Shown piece by piece: positions 50,906 to 61,740 of a DNA stretch of 64,000 bases. Under the pieces are notes generated by a model that was not told the origin of the DNA, ran no database searches, and saw only the letters and a program-made list of their open reading frames with translations. The position numbers were made by a program, and so were the translations under genes. Numbering within the stretch: position 1 is the stretch's first letter; each line of letters opens with the position of its first letter. The DNA comes from Buchnera aphidicola (Macrosiphum gaurae) (GTDB taxonomy: Bacteria; Pseudomonadota; Gammaproteobacteria; Enterobacterales; Enterobacteriaceae), in contig NZ_CP034867.1 in assembly GCF_005080965.1 (NCBI RefSeq), forward strand, positions 579,562-643,561. The letters are read 5' to 3'.

Positions 50906-51232
50906 TTAGTTAATATGTTCATCTAAAAATTCTTTCAGTTGTAGTTTAGATATGGCTCCAACTTTTGTAGCAAGAACTTCACTATTATGAAATAATAATA
51001 ACGTAGGAATACTTCTGATAGAATATAATGGTGCAGTATTGGGATTTTCTTCAATATTTAATTTTCCAATAATAATTTTATTAGAATATTCTGTTGATAT
51101 TTCTTCTAAAATAGGTGCTAAAATTTTGCAAGGATTGCACCATTGGGCCCAAAAATCAACTAAAACAAAATTTTTTGAGTTTAAAACTTTTTCTTTAAAA
51201 TTCTCATCGGTTAGTTTAACTATTTTATTCAT
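50906..51232 (-). CDS. trxA: Thioredoxin 1 with unusual CNPC active site
   Basis: Thiol-disulfide reductant for ribonucleotide reductase, PAPS reductase and others. 108 residues against 109. The active site reads WCNPCK (C32, N33, P34, C35) instead of the usual WCGPCK. The cis-proline loop [10 protein letters not shown] and conserved D in VLVDFWAQW are in place, so the fold should be intact. Gly to Asn at position 33 is likely to shift the redox potential. Confidence 0.96.
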   Translation of the reverse strand: MNKIVKLTDENFKEKVLNSKNFVLVDFWAQWCNPCKILAPILEEISTEYSNKIIIGKLNIEENPNTAPLYSIRSIPTLLLFHNSEVLATKVGAISKLQLKEFLDEHIN

Positions 51233-51346
51233 TTTGATATGTTTGCTCAGTCGTAAGAAATTTTAAATAAAATAAAATTTGAATTCTTACAATTTAAAAG
51301 TATGTATTATCATAATATCATTTTTAATAATTTTTTAAAACTAAAT

Positions 51347-53383
51347 TTAAAAAATTTTGTTTAAAATTATTTTGTTTTTTTTTGATTTTTTTTTAAAATT
51401 AGATATTTTTGATTTAATTTCTTTTATTTTTTCGATAGATTGATTTAAAAAAATATTTTTTTCCCATTCTAAATCTTCTTGAGGCAATTCAAACAAAAAC
51501 CTGCTAGGTAGCATATCTAATATTCGTCCATATTGATTACGCTTATAACAGTAAGTAAAAAATAGCTGTTTTTTTGCTCGAGTTATCCCCACGTAAGTTA
51601 ATCTTCTTTCTTCTTCTATATTGTTATTATCAATGCTTTTTTGATTAGGTAAGATTCCTTCACACATACCAATTATAAATACTGAAGAAAATTCTAATCC
51701 TTTAGAAGCATGCAAAGTCATTAATTGTACTTGATCTTGTTGTTCTTCTTTTATATTTTTTGCTGGAATGTCACGAATTGTCATTCGTGTAACAATTTGT
51801 GATAAAGTCATTGGTTGTTCAAAATCATCTCCTTTAAGCATATTTTTAAACCATTTTGATAAAGTATAAATATTGTTGATGCTATTTTTAACTTTATCAG
51901 GTTCTTTTAAAATTTTAGATAACCATATTTTGTATTCAATATCATCAATAATATAATCTAAAACATTATGTGGTTGTAAATAAGATAGTTTGGTAAACTT
52001 TTTTATTTTTAAAATAAATTTTTTGATTTTATTGATAGTTTTTTCTTTTAGAAAGTTTTTTATTAGTACATCATTACATACTTGAAAAAGACTTTTATTT
52101 GTTTTTTTTGCCCATTCTTCTAATTTTGTTAATGTAATTTTCCCTATTTGACGAGAAGGAACGTTGATAATTCTTAAAAAAGCATGATTATCATCTGGAT
52201 TAATAACAATGCGAAGATAGCTTAATAAATCTTTAATTTCAGGACGAGAAAAAAATGATGATTTTTCTGAAATATTGTATGGTATATTTTCTTTTATTAA
52301 AACTTTTTCAACAATTCGAGATTGATAATTACCACGGTATAAAATAGCATGATCTTGATATTTTACTTTTTTTTTAAAGTGTTGGGAAATGATTTTTTTA
52401 ACTATTTTTTCAGCTTCATTTTCTTCATTTTCACCTATGAGAATTTTTATAATTTTTCCATATTTAAGTTTGGAGAATAACTTTTTTTCTAAAAAATGTA
52501 TATTGTTAGCAATAAGAATATTAGCAGCTTTTAAAATTCTACCCGAAGATCGATAATTATGTTCCATTGTTATAATTTTTAAACTGGGAAAATCTTTTCT
52601 TAATAAAAAAATGTTTTGAGGATTTGCTCCTCTCCATGAATAAATTGATTGATCTTCATCTCCAACTAATGTAAAACTAGAATTATTATTAGTAAGCATT
52701 TTAATAAGTTCATATTGGCTATTATTTGTATCTTGGTATTCATCTACTAATAAATATGAGATTTTTTTTTGCCAACGTGTTCTTATTTTTTTGTTGTTTT
52801 TTAATAATAATGTTGGTATGCAAATCAAATCATCAAAATCTAATATATTAGCTTGATAAAGATAATGATTATATTCTTTATAAATATATGCAAAATCTTT
52901 TTCTTCACTAGATTTTGCTAATAATTGAACTTGCAAAGGAGTAAAAAATTTATTTTTCCAATAAGAAATCATAAAATTTAATTTTTTTAATGCTTGAATA
53001 CTATTGTATATTTCTTTTTTGCATATTTTTTTCAATAAGATCATTTGATCTTTTTCATCTAATAGAGTGAAATTATAATTAAATCTTAATTCATTAATTT
53101 CTTCTTTGATAATATTTAATCCCAATGAATGAAATGTCGAAATAGTGATTCTTTTTATTTGTGATATATTCAAGCATTGTGACAAGCGTATTCTCATTTC
53201 ATAAGCAGCTTTATTTGTAAAAGTTACTGCTGCAATATTATCAGGTTTATATTCGCATTTATTAATTAAATAAATGATTTTATTAATAATAACTTTTGTT
53301 TTTCCAGAACCAGCCCCTGCTAATATTAGACAGGGACCATTAGTAAATTCAACAGCATTTTTTTGAGTAAGATTTAGAGACAT
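51347..53383 (-). CDS. rep: ATP-dependent DNA helicase Rep
   Basis: 3'-5' superfamily 1 helicase that helps forks past obstacles and in restart. 678 residues (E. coli 673). Motif I ILAGAGSGKTKVI, motif II LLVDEYQDTN, motif III LVGDEDQSIYSWRGA, motif IV region LEHNYRSS-like (MEHNYRSSGRIL), and motifs V-VI TLHASKGLEFSSVFIIG, EERRLTYVGITRAKKQL. The start MSLNLTQKNAVEF matches E. coli. In E. coli it lies between gpp and ilvC; rhlB and gpp are lost here. Confidence 0.95.
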   Translation of the reverse strand: MSLNLTQKNAVEFTNGPCLILAGAGSGKTKVIINKIIYLINKCEYKPDNIAAVTFTNKAAYEMRIRLSQCLNISQIKRITISTFHSLGLNIIKEEINELRFNYNFTLLDEKDQMILLKKICKKEIYNSIQALKKLNFMISYWKNKFFTPLQVQLLAKSSEEKDFAYIYKEYNHYLYQANILDFDDLICIPTLLLKNNKKIRTRWQKKISYLLVDEYQDTNNSQYELIKMLTNNNSSFTLVGDEDQSIYSWRGANPQNIFLLRKDFPSLKIITMEHNYRSSGRILKAANILIANNIHFLEKKLFSKLKYGKIIKILIGENEENEAEKIVKKIISQHFKKKVKYQDHAILYRGNYQSRIVEKVLIKENIPYNISEKSSFFSRPEIKDLLSYLRIVINPDDNHAFLRIINVPSRQIGKITLTKLEEWAKKTNKSLFQVCNDVLIKNFLKEKTINKIKKFILKIKKFTKLSYLQPHNVLDYIIDDIEYKIWLSKILKEPDKVKNSINNIYTLSKWFKNMLKGDDFEQPMTLSQIVTRMTIRDIPAKNIKEEQQDQVQLMTLHASKGLEFSSVFIIGMCEGILPNQKSIDNNNIEEERRLTYVGITRAKKQLFFTYCYKRNQYGRILDMLPSRFLFELPQEDLEWEKNIFLNQSIEKIKEIKSKISNFKKKSKKNKIILNKIF

Positions 53384-53451
53384 AAAATATTAATACTTAA
53401 TTGATAGATAATATTATTGAATTGATAAATAAAAATTGTGTATTTTAATTT

Positions 53452-54924
53452 TTATCTTGCAACTATAATAGATTTCATTTTGCTCATATAACTTCTTAGT
53501 TGACGTCCAATAATTTCTATTGAATGATTTTGAATCTTGTGATTTATTTTATATAGCTCAATATTATCTATTAATTGATTAGGTAACGAACAACCAAGAT
53601 CACTTTTTTCAAGAGTTAACATGAATTTTTGTAAAATAGGATATGCTGCTTCAGAAAAAAGATAACTACCATATTCAGCAGTATCTGAAATAACTTTGTT
53701 CATTTCGTATAATTTTTTTCTTGCAATAGTATTAGCAATTAATGGTAGTTCATGTAATGATTCATAGTAAGCTGATTCTTGTATAATACCCGTTTGAATC
53801 ATTGTTTCAAAAGATAATTCAATGCCTGCTTTTAATATTGCAACCATTAATGTACCATGATCATAATATTCTTGTTCTGGTATCTTACCTTGGTAAGAAG
53901 GAGCTTTTTCAAAAGCTGTATTTTTTGTATTATATCGCCAATTTAATAATTTTTTATCTCCATTTTTCCAATCTTTCATCATTTCATGAGAAAAATCGCC
54001 TGAAATAATATTATCCATATGTTTTTGAAATAATGGTGATAATATTTTTTTAATTGTTTTAGAAAGTTTATAAGCTCTTATTTTCGATGTATTAGATAAT
54101 CGGTCCATCATTAAAGTAATACCGCCATGTTTGAGAGATTCTGTAATAGTTTCCCATCCATACTGTATTAATTTTGAAGCATATGCTGAATCATAGTTTT
54201 CCTTAATTAACTTTTCATAGCATAATAATGAGGCGGTTTGAAGCATTCCACATAAAATCGTTTGTTCACCCATTAAATCTGATTTTACTTCTGCTACAAA
54301 TGATGATTCAAGTACACCTGCACGATGTCCTCCAATAGAAAAAGCCCATGCTTTTGCAATTTCTAATCCTATTTTGTTAATATCATTCTCATAATGTACT
54401 GCAATTAATGTCGGAACTCCAAATCCTCGTTTATATTCTTCTCGTACTTCTGTTCCAGGACACTTTGGAGCAACCATAATGACGGTAATATCTTTTCTTA
54501 TTATTTCTCCAAATTCTACAATATTAAAACCATGTGAATAACCTAAACAAGAATTCTTTTTCATTAATGTTTGTAGTTTTTTTACAACATTATGATGTTG
54601 TTTATCAGGCGCTAAATTAATTACCAAATCAGCATTTGGTATTAGTGATTCATAATCACCTACATTAAAATTATTTTCAACAGCATTAATCCAAGATTGA
54701 TTTTTTTCTAAAATGCTATTTTTTTTTAATGCATAAGAAACATGTAGTCCTGCATCTCTCATGTTCAATCCTTGATTTAAACCTTGAGCACCACAACCAA
54801 TAATAACTATATTTTTATTTTTCAAGATGTCATTTTTTTTGTTAAATTCTTTTTTTTTCATAAAACGACATTTATTTATTTGATTAATTTTTTGTCTAAA
54901 ATTTAATGTGTTAAAATAATTCAT
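53452..54924 (-). CDS. ilvC: Ketol-acid reductoisomerase
   Basis: Second step of isoleucine and valine synthesis, converting acetohydroxy acids to dihydroxy acids with NADPH and Mg. 490 residues, the long class II form (E. coli 491) with a duplicated C-terminal knotted domain. Nucleotide-binding [70 protein letters not shown]. The regulator ilvY, which flanks ilvC in E. coli, is missing. Product goes to the next gene's enzyme, IlvD. Confidence 0.98.
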   Translation of the reverse strand: MNYFNTLNFRQKINQINKCRFMKKKEFNKKNDILKNKNIVIIGCGAQGLNQGLNMRDAGLHVSYALKKNSILEKNQSWINAVENNFNVGDYESLIPNADLVINLAPDKQHHNVVKKLQTLMKKNSCLGYSHGFNIVEFGEIIRKDITVIMVAPKCPGTEVREEYKRGFGVPTLIAVHYENDINKIGLEIAKAWAFSIGGHRAGVLESSFVAEVKSDLMGEQTILCGMLQTASLLCYEKLIKENYDSAYASKLIQYGWETITESLKHGGITLMMDRLSNTSKIRAYKLSKTIKKILSPLFQKHMDNIISGDFSHEMMKDWKNGDKKLLNWRYNTKNTAFEKAPSYQGKIPEQEYYDHGTLMVAILKAGIELSFETMIQTGIIQESAYYESLHELPLIANTIARKKLYEMNKVISDTAEYGSYLFSEAAYPILQKFMLTLEKSDLGCSLPNQLIDNIELYKINHKIQNHSIEIIGRQLRSYMSKMKSIIVAR

Positions 54925-54977
54925 GTGTTAAAGATTCCTTTATCTTAAAAACATATTTTTAATTTAGAATTAATTAT

Positions 54978-56831
54978 TTAAATATTGGATATTTTCTTAT
55001 TATCTCTGACTGCTCCTTTATCAGCACTAGTACAAAAGAATGCATATGCTTTTAAAGCAGAAGAAATATATCTTTTACGATTATGAGGTTTATAAGCTAA
55101 AGATCCTTTTGATTCTTCTTCGAGAACACGATTGTATAGTTCTTTATCTGTGATATCTAAGTGAATTATTCTTTTGGGAATATTAATATTAATAATATCA
55201 TTGTTTTTTACTAAAGCAATTACACCTTTGTTTGCAGCTTCAGGTGAAATATGTCCTATAGAAATACCTGATGTACCTCCTGAAAATCTGCCATCAGTAA
55301 TTAATGCACATGTTTTATCTAAATGCATAGATTTTAAATATGTAGTTGGATATAACATTTCTTGCATTCCTGGTCCTCCTTTTGGACCTTCATAACGAAT
55401 AACAATAATATCACCTGGATTTATTTTTCCATTTAAAATAGCGTTTGCTGCTTCTTCTTGACTTTCATATACTTTTGCAATCCCAGAAAAAATATAGTTT
55501 TCTTTATCTATTCCCGCAGTTTTTATTATACAACCGTTTTTTGCTAAATTCCCATATAAAACAGCTAATCCTCCATCTTGACTATAAGCGTATTTACAAG
55601 AACGGATACAACCTTTTTTACGATCATTATCTAGTGTTGCCCATCTGAAATCTTGAGAATATGGTTTTGTTGTACGAGTTCCGCCAGGTCCCGCTCGAAA
55701 CATGTTAATTATATCAAAATTTCTTGTTGATAAAATATCATATTTATTTAATGTTTCTTCTAAATTAAGTTGCAATATATTTCTTGTTTTTTTATGTAAT
55801 AAATTAGAACGATTTAATTCACCTAAAATACCCATAACACCACCTGCACGATGTACATCTTCTACGTGATATTGCGAAGTACTTGGTGAAACCTTGCAAA
55901 TATGGGGTATTTTTTTAGATAGTTTATTAATATCAGACATTTTAAAATCAACTTTTGCTTCTTGAGCGGCTGCTAATAAATGTAGAATAGTATTCGTTGA
56001 ACCTCCCATTGCGATATCTAATATCATTGCATTTTCAAAAGATTCTTTATTAGCAATATTTCTTGGCAAAATATTTTTATTGTTTTCTTTGTAATATTCT
56101 TCAGTAATTTTAATTATAGTTTGAGCTGATTTTATAAATAAATTTTTACGATCAATATGTGTTGCTAATAAAGTACCATTTCCAGGCAAAGATAAACCTA
56201 GAACTTCTGTTAAGCAGTTCATGGAATTAGCTGTAAACATACCGGAACAAGAACCACATGTAGGACAAGCGGATAATTCAATATTTTTAAGGAAATTATC
56301 TGATTTGTTAGTTTTTCCTCCATGAATAATAGCATCAACTAAATCAATTTTTATTGTTTTGTTATTTTTTTGTATTTTACCGGCCTCCATTGGACCACCA
56401 GAAATAAAAACTGAAGGTATATTTAAGCGTAAAGCTGCCATAAGCATACCTGGAGTTATTTTATCACAATTTGAAATACAAATCATTGCATCGGCACAAT
56501 GTGCATTAACTACATATTCTATAGAATCAGAAATTAATTCACGTGATGGTAGAGAATATAACATTCCCGCATGTCCCATAGCTATTCCATCATCTATCGC
56601 AATAGTATTGAATTCTTTTGCCACACCACCTGATTTTTGAATTTCTTTAGAAATAATTGCTCCAACTTCATTTAAGTGGATATGTCCTGGAACGAATTGA
56701 GAATAAGAGTTGACTACTGCAATAATTGGTTTTTTAAAATCTTCATCAGTCATACCTGTAGCGCGCCATAATGATCTTGCTCCAGACATATTTCTACCTT
56801 GAGTAGTTGTAAAAGAACGATATTTAGGCAT
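54978..56831 (-). CDS. ilvD: Dihydroxy-acid dehydratase
   Basis: Third step of isoleucine and valine synthesis; a 4Fe-4S enzyme, so dependent on the isc genes nearby. From ATG 56831 ([19 protein letters not shown]) it has 617 residues (E. coli 616); five extra codons are open upstream. Cluster cysteines appear in SNCDKITPG and [19 protein letters not shown]; further [12 protein letters not shown] and [15 protein letters not shown]. ilvA, between ilvC and ilvD in E. coli, is absent here; the aphid bacteriocyte is thought to complete the branched-chain pathway. Confidence 0.98.
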   Translation of the reverse strand: MPKYRSFTTTQGRNMSGARSLWRATGMTDEDFKKPIIAVVNSYSQFVPGHIHLNEVGAIISKEIQKSGGVAKEFNTIAIDDGIAMGHAGMLYSLPSRELISDSIEYVVNAHCADAMICISNCDKITPGMLMAALRLNIPSVFISGGPMEAGKIQKNNKTIKIDLVDAIIHGGKTNKSDNFLKNIELSACPTCGSCSGMFTANSMNCLTEVLGLSLPGNGTLLATHIDRKNLFIKSAQTIIKITEEYYKENNKNILPRNIANKESFENAMILDIAMGGSTNTILHLLAAAQEAKVDFKMSDINKLSKKIPHICKVSPSTSQYHVEDVHRAGGVMGILGELNRSNLLHKKTRNILQLNLEETLNKYDILSTRNFDIINMFRAGPGGTRTTKPYSQDFRWATLDNDRKKGCIRSCKYAYSQDGGLAVLYGNLAKNGCIIKTAGIDKENYIFSGIAKVYESQEEAANAILNGKINPGDIIVIRYEGPKGGPGMQEMLYPTTYLKSMHLDKTCALITDGRFSGGTSGISIGHISPEAANKGVIALVKNNDIININIPKRIIHLDITDKELYNRVLEEESKGSLAYKPHNRKRYISSALKAYAFFCTSADKGAVRDNKKISNI

Positions 56832-57066
56832 TTTAGATGACCTCAAAGATAAAAATTTTTAAAATTTCTTTTTAATAATATAAATTAAATTATAAAACTT
56901 TTATTGATAAGTTTTAGTCGAAAAAAAAATTTTTATTGGCAATATATATTTGGAAATTTTTAAGAAAAAACAGGAATTATATATTTATATAATGGTGATA
57001 TTGATTTAATTTCTAATAATTTAAAAACAATTATTAATTATTAAAGAATTTTCAATTAGTGAATTT

Positions 57067-57143
57067 TGGCAGGGGTGGAAGGATTTGAACCTACAACTTT
57101 CGGTTTTGGAGACCGATGCTCTACCAAATTGAACTACACCCCT
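57067..57143 (-). tRNA. tRNA-Trp(CCA)
   Basis: 77 bases: acceptor AGGGGTG with CACCCCT, anticodon loop CTCCAAA giving CCA, T arm GTAGGTTCAAATCCTTC, G discriminator, encoded CCA terminus. It lies upstream of ilvD on the same strand; in E. coli trpT is also near the ilv region. Confidence 0.96.
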
Positions 57144-57260
57144 AATAATTATAAATTATTATTGATTAATATTATAATCTTAATAGAAATAAAAGTCTAG
57201 CATGTATTTTGCATATTTTAAAAAAAATAAATTTTAGTAATTTTTAGATTTAAAATTTTA

Positions 57261-57299
57261 TTAAAATGATAGAATATATTTTATAAAATGTCATTTTAA
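57261..57299. repeat. Inverted repeat just upstream of iscS
   Basis: TTAAAATGA (57261-57269) and TCATTTTAA (57291-57299) are perfect inverted repeats flanking TATATT and TATAAA, i.e. the likely promoter of iscSU, 14 bases before the ATG. Could be an operator relic of the lost regulator IscR, or the stem of a 5' hairpin, or chance in such AT-rich sequence. Confidence 0.35.
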
Positions 57300-57313
57300 G
57301 GTAAAAATTTATT

Positions 57314-58528
57314 ATGAAAACTCCTATTTATTTAGATTATGCAGCAACTACTCCCGTAGAGTTTGAAGTTGCAAAGAAAATGATGAATTATTTAACATTT
57401 GATGGAATTTTTGGTAATTCTGCATCACGTTCTCATAAATTTGGTTGGAATGCAGAAGAAGCAGTTGATATTGCACGTAATCAAATATCTGATTTAATTG
57501 GAGCGGATTCTCGTGAAATTGTTTTTACTTCTGGTGCTACTGAAGCTAATAATTTAGCTATAAAAGGAATAGCTTTTTTTCACCAAAATAAAGGTAAACA
57601 TATTATTACTAGTAAGACAGAACATAAATCTGTGTTAGATACTTGTAGATATTTAGAAAGTAAAGGTTTTATCTTGACTTATCTTACTCCTAAAAACAAT
57701 GGAATTATTGATTTAAATGATTTAAAAAAAAACATAAAAAAAGATACTATACTTGTTTCAATTATGCATGTAAATAATGAAATTGGTATTATACAAGATA
57801 TTGATAGCATATCAAAGATTTGTCGAAATAATGGGATTTTTTTTCATGTAGATGCAACTCAAAGTGTAGGAAAAATATCTATTAATTTAAAAAAATTATC
57901 TATAGATTTAATGTCTTTTTCTGCTCACAAAGTTTATGGTCCAAAGGGAATTGGTGCTCTTTATGTTCGTCGTAAACCACGTGTTCGATTATTATCATTA
58001 ATGCATGGCGGTGGTCATGAGAGAGGAATGCGTTCAGGAACACTACCTGTTCATCAAATTGTAGGCATGGGTGAATCATTTATGCTCGCTAAAAAGAAAA
58101 TACATGATGATTTTATTCATTTAACAAAATTAAGAAATCTTCTTTGGAATGGTATTAAAAATATTGAAGAAGTGTATTTGAATAGTGATCTACAACAAGG
58201 TGTACCTCATATATTAAATGTTAGTTTTAATTATGTTGAAGGTGAATCGTTAATTATGGCTCTTAAAGATTTAGCTATTTCTTCTGGTTCTGCTTGTACT
58301 TCTGCTAGCTTAGAACCTTCTTATGTTTTAAAATCTTTAGGTATAAAAGATGAATTAGCTCATAGTTCTATTCGTTTTTCAATTGGTAGATTTACTACAG
58401 AAGAAGAAATTACACATACAATAAAATTAGTTCATCAATCTATTAGTAGATTACGTGAACTTTCTCCTTTATGGGAAATGTTTAAATCAGGAGTTGATTT
58501 AAATAGTATAGAATGGGATCATAGTTAA
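57314..58528 (+). CDS. iscS: Cysteine desulfurase IscS
   Basis: PLP enzyme that takes sulfur from cysteine for Fe-S clusters and thiolated tRNA. 404 residues, the E. coli length. [10 protein letters not shown] at the start, the PLP lysine in [14 protein letters not shown], and the persulfide cysteine in [18 protein letters not shown], with the C-terminal IscU-binding end. iscR, which precedes iscS in E. coli, is absent, so the operon lacks its normal repressor. iscU starts 29 bases on. Confidence 0.98.
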   Translation: MKTPIYLDYAATTPVEFEVAKKMMNYLTFDGIFGNSASRSHKFGWNAEEAVDIARNQISDLIGADSREIVFTSGATEANNLAIKGIAFFHQNKGKHIITSKTEHKSVLDTCRYLESKGFILTYLTPKNNGIIDLNDLKKNIKKDTILVSIMHVNNEIGIIQDIDSISKICRNNGIFFHVDATQSVGKISINLKKLSIDLMSFSAHKVYGPKGIGALYVRRKPRVRLLSLMHGGGHERGMRSGTLPVHQIVGMGESFMLAKKKIHDDFIHLTKLRNLLWNGIKNIEEVYLNSDLQQGVPHILNVSFNYVEGESLIMALKDLAISSGSACTSASLEPSYVLKSLGIKDELAHSSIRFSIGRFTTEEEITHTIKLVHQSISRLRELSPLWEMFKSGVDLNSIEWDHS

Positions 58529-58557
58529 AAATTATAATTAATACAAGGTGATTTAAA

Positions 58558-58944
58558 ATGGCTTATAGTAAAAAAGTAATGGATCATTATGAAAATCCAC
58601 GAAATGTTGGATCTTTTTCTAATTCCGATCTTAATGTAGGAAGTGGATTAGTAGGTGCACCTGCTTGTGGCGATGTAATGAAATTACAAATAAAAGTTAA
58701 TGAGAAAGGTATTATTGAAGACGCATGTTTTAAAACATACGGTTGTGGTTCTGCGATAGCATCAAGTTCATTAGTTACTGAATGGGTTAAAGGTAAATCA
58801 ATAACAGAAGCAGAATCAATTAGAAACACTACTATAGTAGAAGAATTAGATCTTCCTCCAGTAAAGATTCATTGTTCTATTTTAGCAGAAGATGCTATTA
58901 AAGCTGCTATAGCTGATTACAAGAGTAAAAAACATTTAAATTAA
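58558..58944 (+). CDS. iscU: Fe-S cluster scaffold protein IscU
   Basis: Scaffold on which 2Fe-2S clusters are built. 128 residues, the E. coli length. Ligand cysteines at GAPACGDVM, TYGCGSAIASS and KIHCSILAEDA, the conserved Asp in CGD, and the HscA-recognition motif LPPVK. The next E. coli gene, iscA, is missing; a hairpin stands in its place. Confidence 0.98.
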   Translation: MAYSKKVMDHYENPRNVGSFSNSDLNVGSGLVGAPACGDVMKLQIKVNEKGIIEDACFKTYGCGSAIASSSLVTEWVKGKSITEAESIRNTTIVEELDLPPVKIHCSILAEDAIKAAIADYKSKKHLN

Positions 58945-58960
58945 TTTTGCAATTGTTTAG

Positions 58961-58986
58961 TGTTGAAAGAATATTTTCTTTCAACA
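58961..58986 (+). terminator. Hairpin between iscU and hscB
   Basis: TGTTGAAAGA (58961-58970) pairs perfectly with TCTTTCAACA (58977-58986), loop ATATTT, followed by TGTTATTTTTTT: a proper intrinsic-terminator shape. It sits where iscA has been deleted and would split the cluster into iscSU and hscBA-fdx, or reduce expression of the latter. Confidence 0.72.
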
Positions 58987-59033
58987 TGTTATTTTTTTAT
59001 ATTTGATACTATTAAATTTGATATAGGTGATTT

Positions 59034-59558
59034 ATGAATTATTTTTCATTATTTAAAATTCCAAAAAATTTTAAAATTGATGAAAAGTTACTTTCTAAAA
59101 ATTTTTATAAGTTACAATCACAATTTCATCCTGATTTGTTTATAAATGATTCTGAAGTCAAAAAAAAAATAATTTTGGAAAAATCAATACAAATTAATAA
59201 AGGTTATGCAACTTTAAAAAATTTTTTAAATAGAGCGATATATTTTCTTTTCTTAAATGGTTTTGAAATAAAAAGAGAAACCATTTTATTAGAAAATAAT
59301 AGTTTTTTAATGAAATACTTTTCTTTATATGAAGAATTGGATGATTTAAAAAAAAATAATTTTAATAAAAAACATTTAGATGATTTTATAGAAAAAATAG
59401 AAAAAAAAATCACGAATTATAAAAATGAAATTGAAATGAAATTTGAAAATAAAAAATATGAAGAAGTTATTCCAATAATTGCAAAATTTCTTTTTTTTAA
59501 AAAAATACGAGATAATTTAAAAAAAGAATATAATATCTTTTTAAGACGAATAGATTAG
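59034..59558 (+). CDS. hscB: Co-chaperone HscB
   Basis: J-domain protein that brings IscU to HscA and stimulates its ATPase. 174 residues (E. coli 171). N-terminal J domain with the HPD motif in SQFHPDLFI, then the three-helix IscU-binding domain, here very rich in Lys, Asn and Phe. Only 11 bases separate its stop from hscA. Confidence 0.94.
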   Translation: MNYFSLFKIPKNFKIDEKLLSKNFYKLQSQFHPDLFINDSEVKKKIILEKSIQINKGYATLKNFLNRAIYFLFLNGFEIKRETILLENNSFLMKYFSLYEELDDLKKNNFNKKHLDDFIEKIEKKITNYKNEIEMKFENKKYEEVIPIIAKFLFFKKIRDNLKKEYNIFLRRID

Positions 59559-59569
59559 GATAATTTTAC

Positions 59570-61405
59570 ATGATTTTTTTTAAAAAAAAACATAATAAAA
59601 AATTATTTTTAGGTATTGATCTTGGTACTACTTATTCTTTAGCTGCTACAGTTAGGGAAGACAATACAGTTTTATTATTAGATAAAAAAAAACGTTATTT
59701 ATTACCATCAATTGTTCAATATAAAAAAAATAGCATATTAGTAGGTTGGGAAGCTTTAGACAACATTGTTAAAGATCCTTCTAATACAATTACTTCTGTA
59801 AAACGTTTATTAGGTCGTTCTATGGATTTCATTAAAAATGAATTTCCAGTTCTTCCATATATTATTGAAGAAGATAAGAATGGAGCTATATTTTTTCATA
59901 CAAATGGTGGTCATATTACTCCTATTGATGTTTCTAGTGAGATATTAAAAAATTTAAAAAAAAGAGCCGTTTTTTTATTTAATCAAGAAATAGATGCAAG
60001 TATTATCACTGTTCCAGCATATTTCAATGATCTTCAGAAAAAAGCAACTAAAAAAGCAGCTATTATATCTGAAATTAATCTTATTAGATTATTAAATGAA
60101 CCTACTGCTGCTGCTATAGCATATGGTTTACAAACAAAAAAAAGAGGTAACATTGTTATATATGATTTAGGTGGTGGCACTTTTGATATTTCTATATTAA
60201 ATTTAAATAATAAGGGAATATTTGAAGTATTAGCAACTAGTGGAGATTCTAATTTAGGTGGTGATGATTTTGATCATGCTTTAGCAAATTACATTTACAA
60301 AAAATCAAATTTATTAAATAAATGCAATGAATTTTTTCAAGCATCTTTACTTCAAATTGCAAAATCGACAAAATTAAAATTAACAAAGTATAAAATAGTT
60401 AAAATTCATTTTTTAAATTGGAAAGGTTATATTACTATTGATGAATTCAATGCAATTATTGTTAATTTTGTTAAAAAAACTTTATTAATTTGCTCAAATT
60501 TACTTGAAGAAATTAATTTATCAGTTGATAAGATTGAAGAAGTAATAATGGTAGGTGGGTCTACTCGTGTTCCATTAGTCTATCAAGAAGTTTCAAGATT
60601 TTTTAAAAAAGTCCCATTAAATTCAATTAATCCTGATCAAGTTGTAGCTATAGGTGCAGCTATGCATATTGATATGCTTATGCATAGTAATAACGTTAAA
60701 AATAAAATAATATTGTTAGATGTAATACCGCTTTCTTTGGGTATTGAAGTTATGGGTGGATTTGTCGAAAAAATTATTTTGCGAAATACTTCACTTCCTA
60801 TTTCAAAAACAAAAGAATTCACAACTTATAAAGATAATCAAACATCTATTCTTATACATGTTTTACAAGGTGAAAGAGAATTAGTAAAAAATTGTATTTC
60901 ATTATCTCGCTTTGTTTTAAGAGGTATTAGACCTCAAAAAGCTGGATTAGTTAGAATTTTAGTTACATTTCAAGTTGATACGGATGGATTAATTAACATA
61001 AAAATTCTGGATAGTTGTAGTAATAAAGAAAAAAATATGAAAATTGATAATAATGTTGTTTTAAAAAATCTAAATATTCCTGAGATATTAGAAGATTCTT
61101 TAAAATATTCAAAAGATGATTTTTGTTTTAGAATAAAAGAAGAAAAAAAAATTGAATCTATTCGTATTTTAGAAATTTTAAATCAATCTTTAAACCAACA
61201 TAAAAAATTAATTGGTGAGGAAGAATTAAAAAAAATAAAATACATCCAACAAAAATTACAAAAATCTATTGAAGAAGATGATTTTTTTTCTATTAAAGCC
61301 AATCTAAAAAAATTAAATGAAGTGAGTAAAAATTTCTTTTCATTACAACTGAAAAATGCTATTAATTCTTATTCTACTAAAAATGTTTTAAAAGAGAATA
61401 TATAA
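59570..61405 (+). CDS. hscA: Fe-S cluster chaperone HscA
   Basis: Specialised Hsp70 that helps release the cluster from IscU by binding its LPPVK motif. 611 residues (E. coli 616). Hsp70 ATPase motifs: [52 protein letters not shown]. Substrate-binding domain: [29 protein letters not shown]. The C-terminal lid is more diverged and lysine-rich. Overlaps the fdx start by one base. Confidence 0.96.
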   Translation: MIFFKKKHNKKLFLGIDLGTTYSLAATVREDNTVLLLDKKKRYLLPSIVQYKKNSILVGWEALDNIVKDPSNTITSVKRLLGRSMDFIKNEFPVLPYIIEEDKNGAIFFHTNGGHITPIDVSSEILKNLKKRAVFLFNQEIDASIITVPAYFNDLQKKATKKAAIISEINLIRLLNEPTAAAIAYGLQTKKRGNIVIYDLGGGTFDISILNLNNKGIFEVLATSGDSNLGGDDFDHALANYIYKKSNLLNKCNEFFQASLLQIAKSTKLKLTKYKIVKIHFLNWKGYITIDEFNAIIVNFVKKTLLICSNLLEEINLSVDKIEEVIMVGGSTRVPLVYQEVSRFFKKVPLNSINPDQVVAIGAAMHIDMLMHSNNVKNKIILLDVIPLSLGIEVMGGFVEKIILRNTSLPISKTKEFTTYKDNQTSILIHVLQGERELVKNCISLSRFVLRGIRPQKAGLVRILVTFQVDTDGLINIKILDSCSNKEKNMKIDNNVVLKNLNIPEILEDSLKYSKDDFCFRIKEEKKIESIRILEILNQSLNQHKKLIGEEELKKIKYIQQKLQKSIEEDDFFSIKANLKKLNEVSKNFFSLQLKNAINSYSTKNVLKENI

Positions 61406-61740
61406 TGCCTAAAATTTTATTTTTACCTCATAAGATTATATTGCCCCATGGTGGTGAATTTGAAGCAAAGCAAGGAGAAACAATATTAATTGTTGCACTA
61501 CGGAACAATGTTAAATTAGAACATGCATGTGAACAATCATGTGCTTGTAGTACTTGTCATTGTATTATAAGAAAAGGATTTTTTTCTCTTTCAGGATGGT
61601 CTGAAAAAGAAGATGATGTTTTAGATAAAGCTTGGGGTCTCGAATCTGAAAGTCGTTTGAGTTGCCAAGCTGTTATTGGGAACATTGATATTACGGTAGA
61701 GATTCCTTTATACAATGTGAATTATACTACAGAATGTTAA
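61405..61740 (+). CDS. fdx: 2Fe-2S ferredoxin of the isc system
   Basis: Electron donor for Fe-S cluster assembly. 111 residues, E. coli length. Cluster ligands in [12 protein letters not shown], with the fourth cysteine in RLSCQAVIG. Fpr at 38 kb is its likely reductase. The last gene of the cluster (iscX is absent). Its TAA shares the palindrome TTAA with the stop of the convergent der. Confidence 0.97.
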   Translation: MPKILFLPHKIILPHGGEFEAKQGETILIVALRNNVKLEHACEQSCACSTCHCIIRKGFFSLSGWSEKEDDVLDKAWGLESESRLSCQAVIGNIDITVEIPLYNVNYTTEC

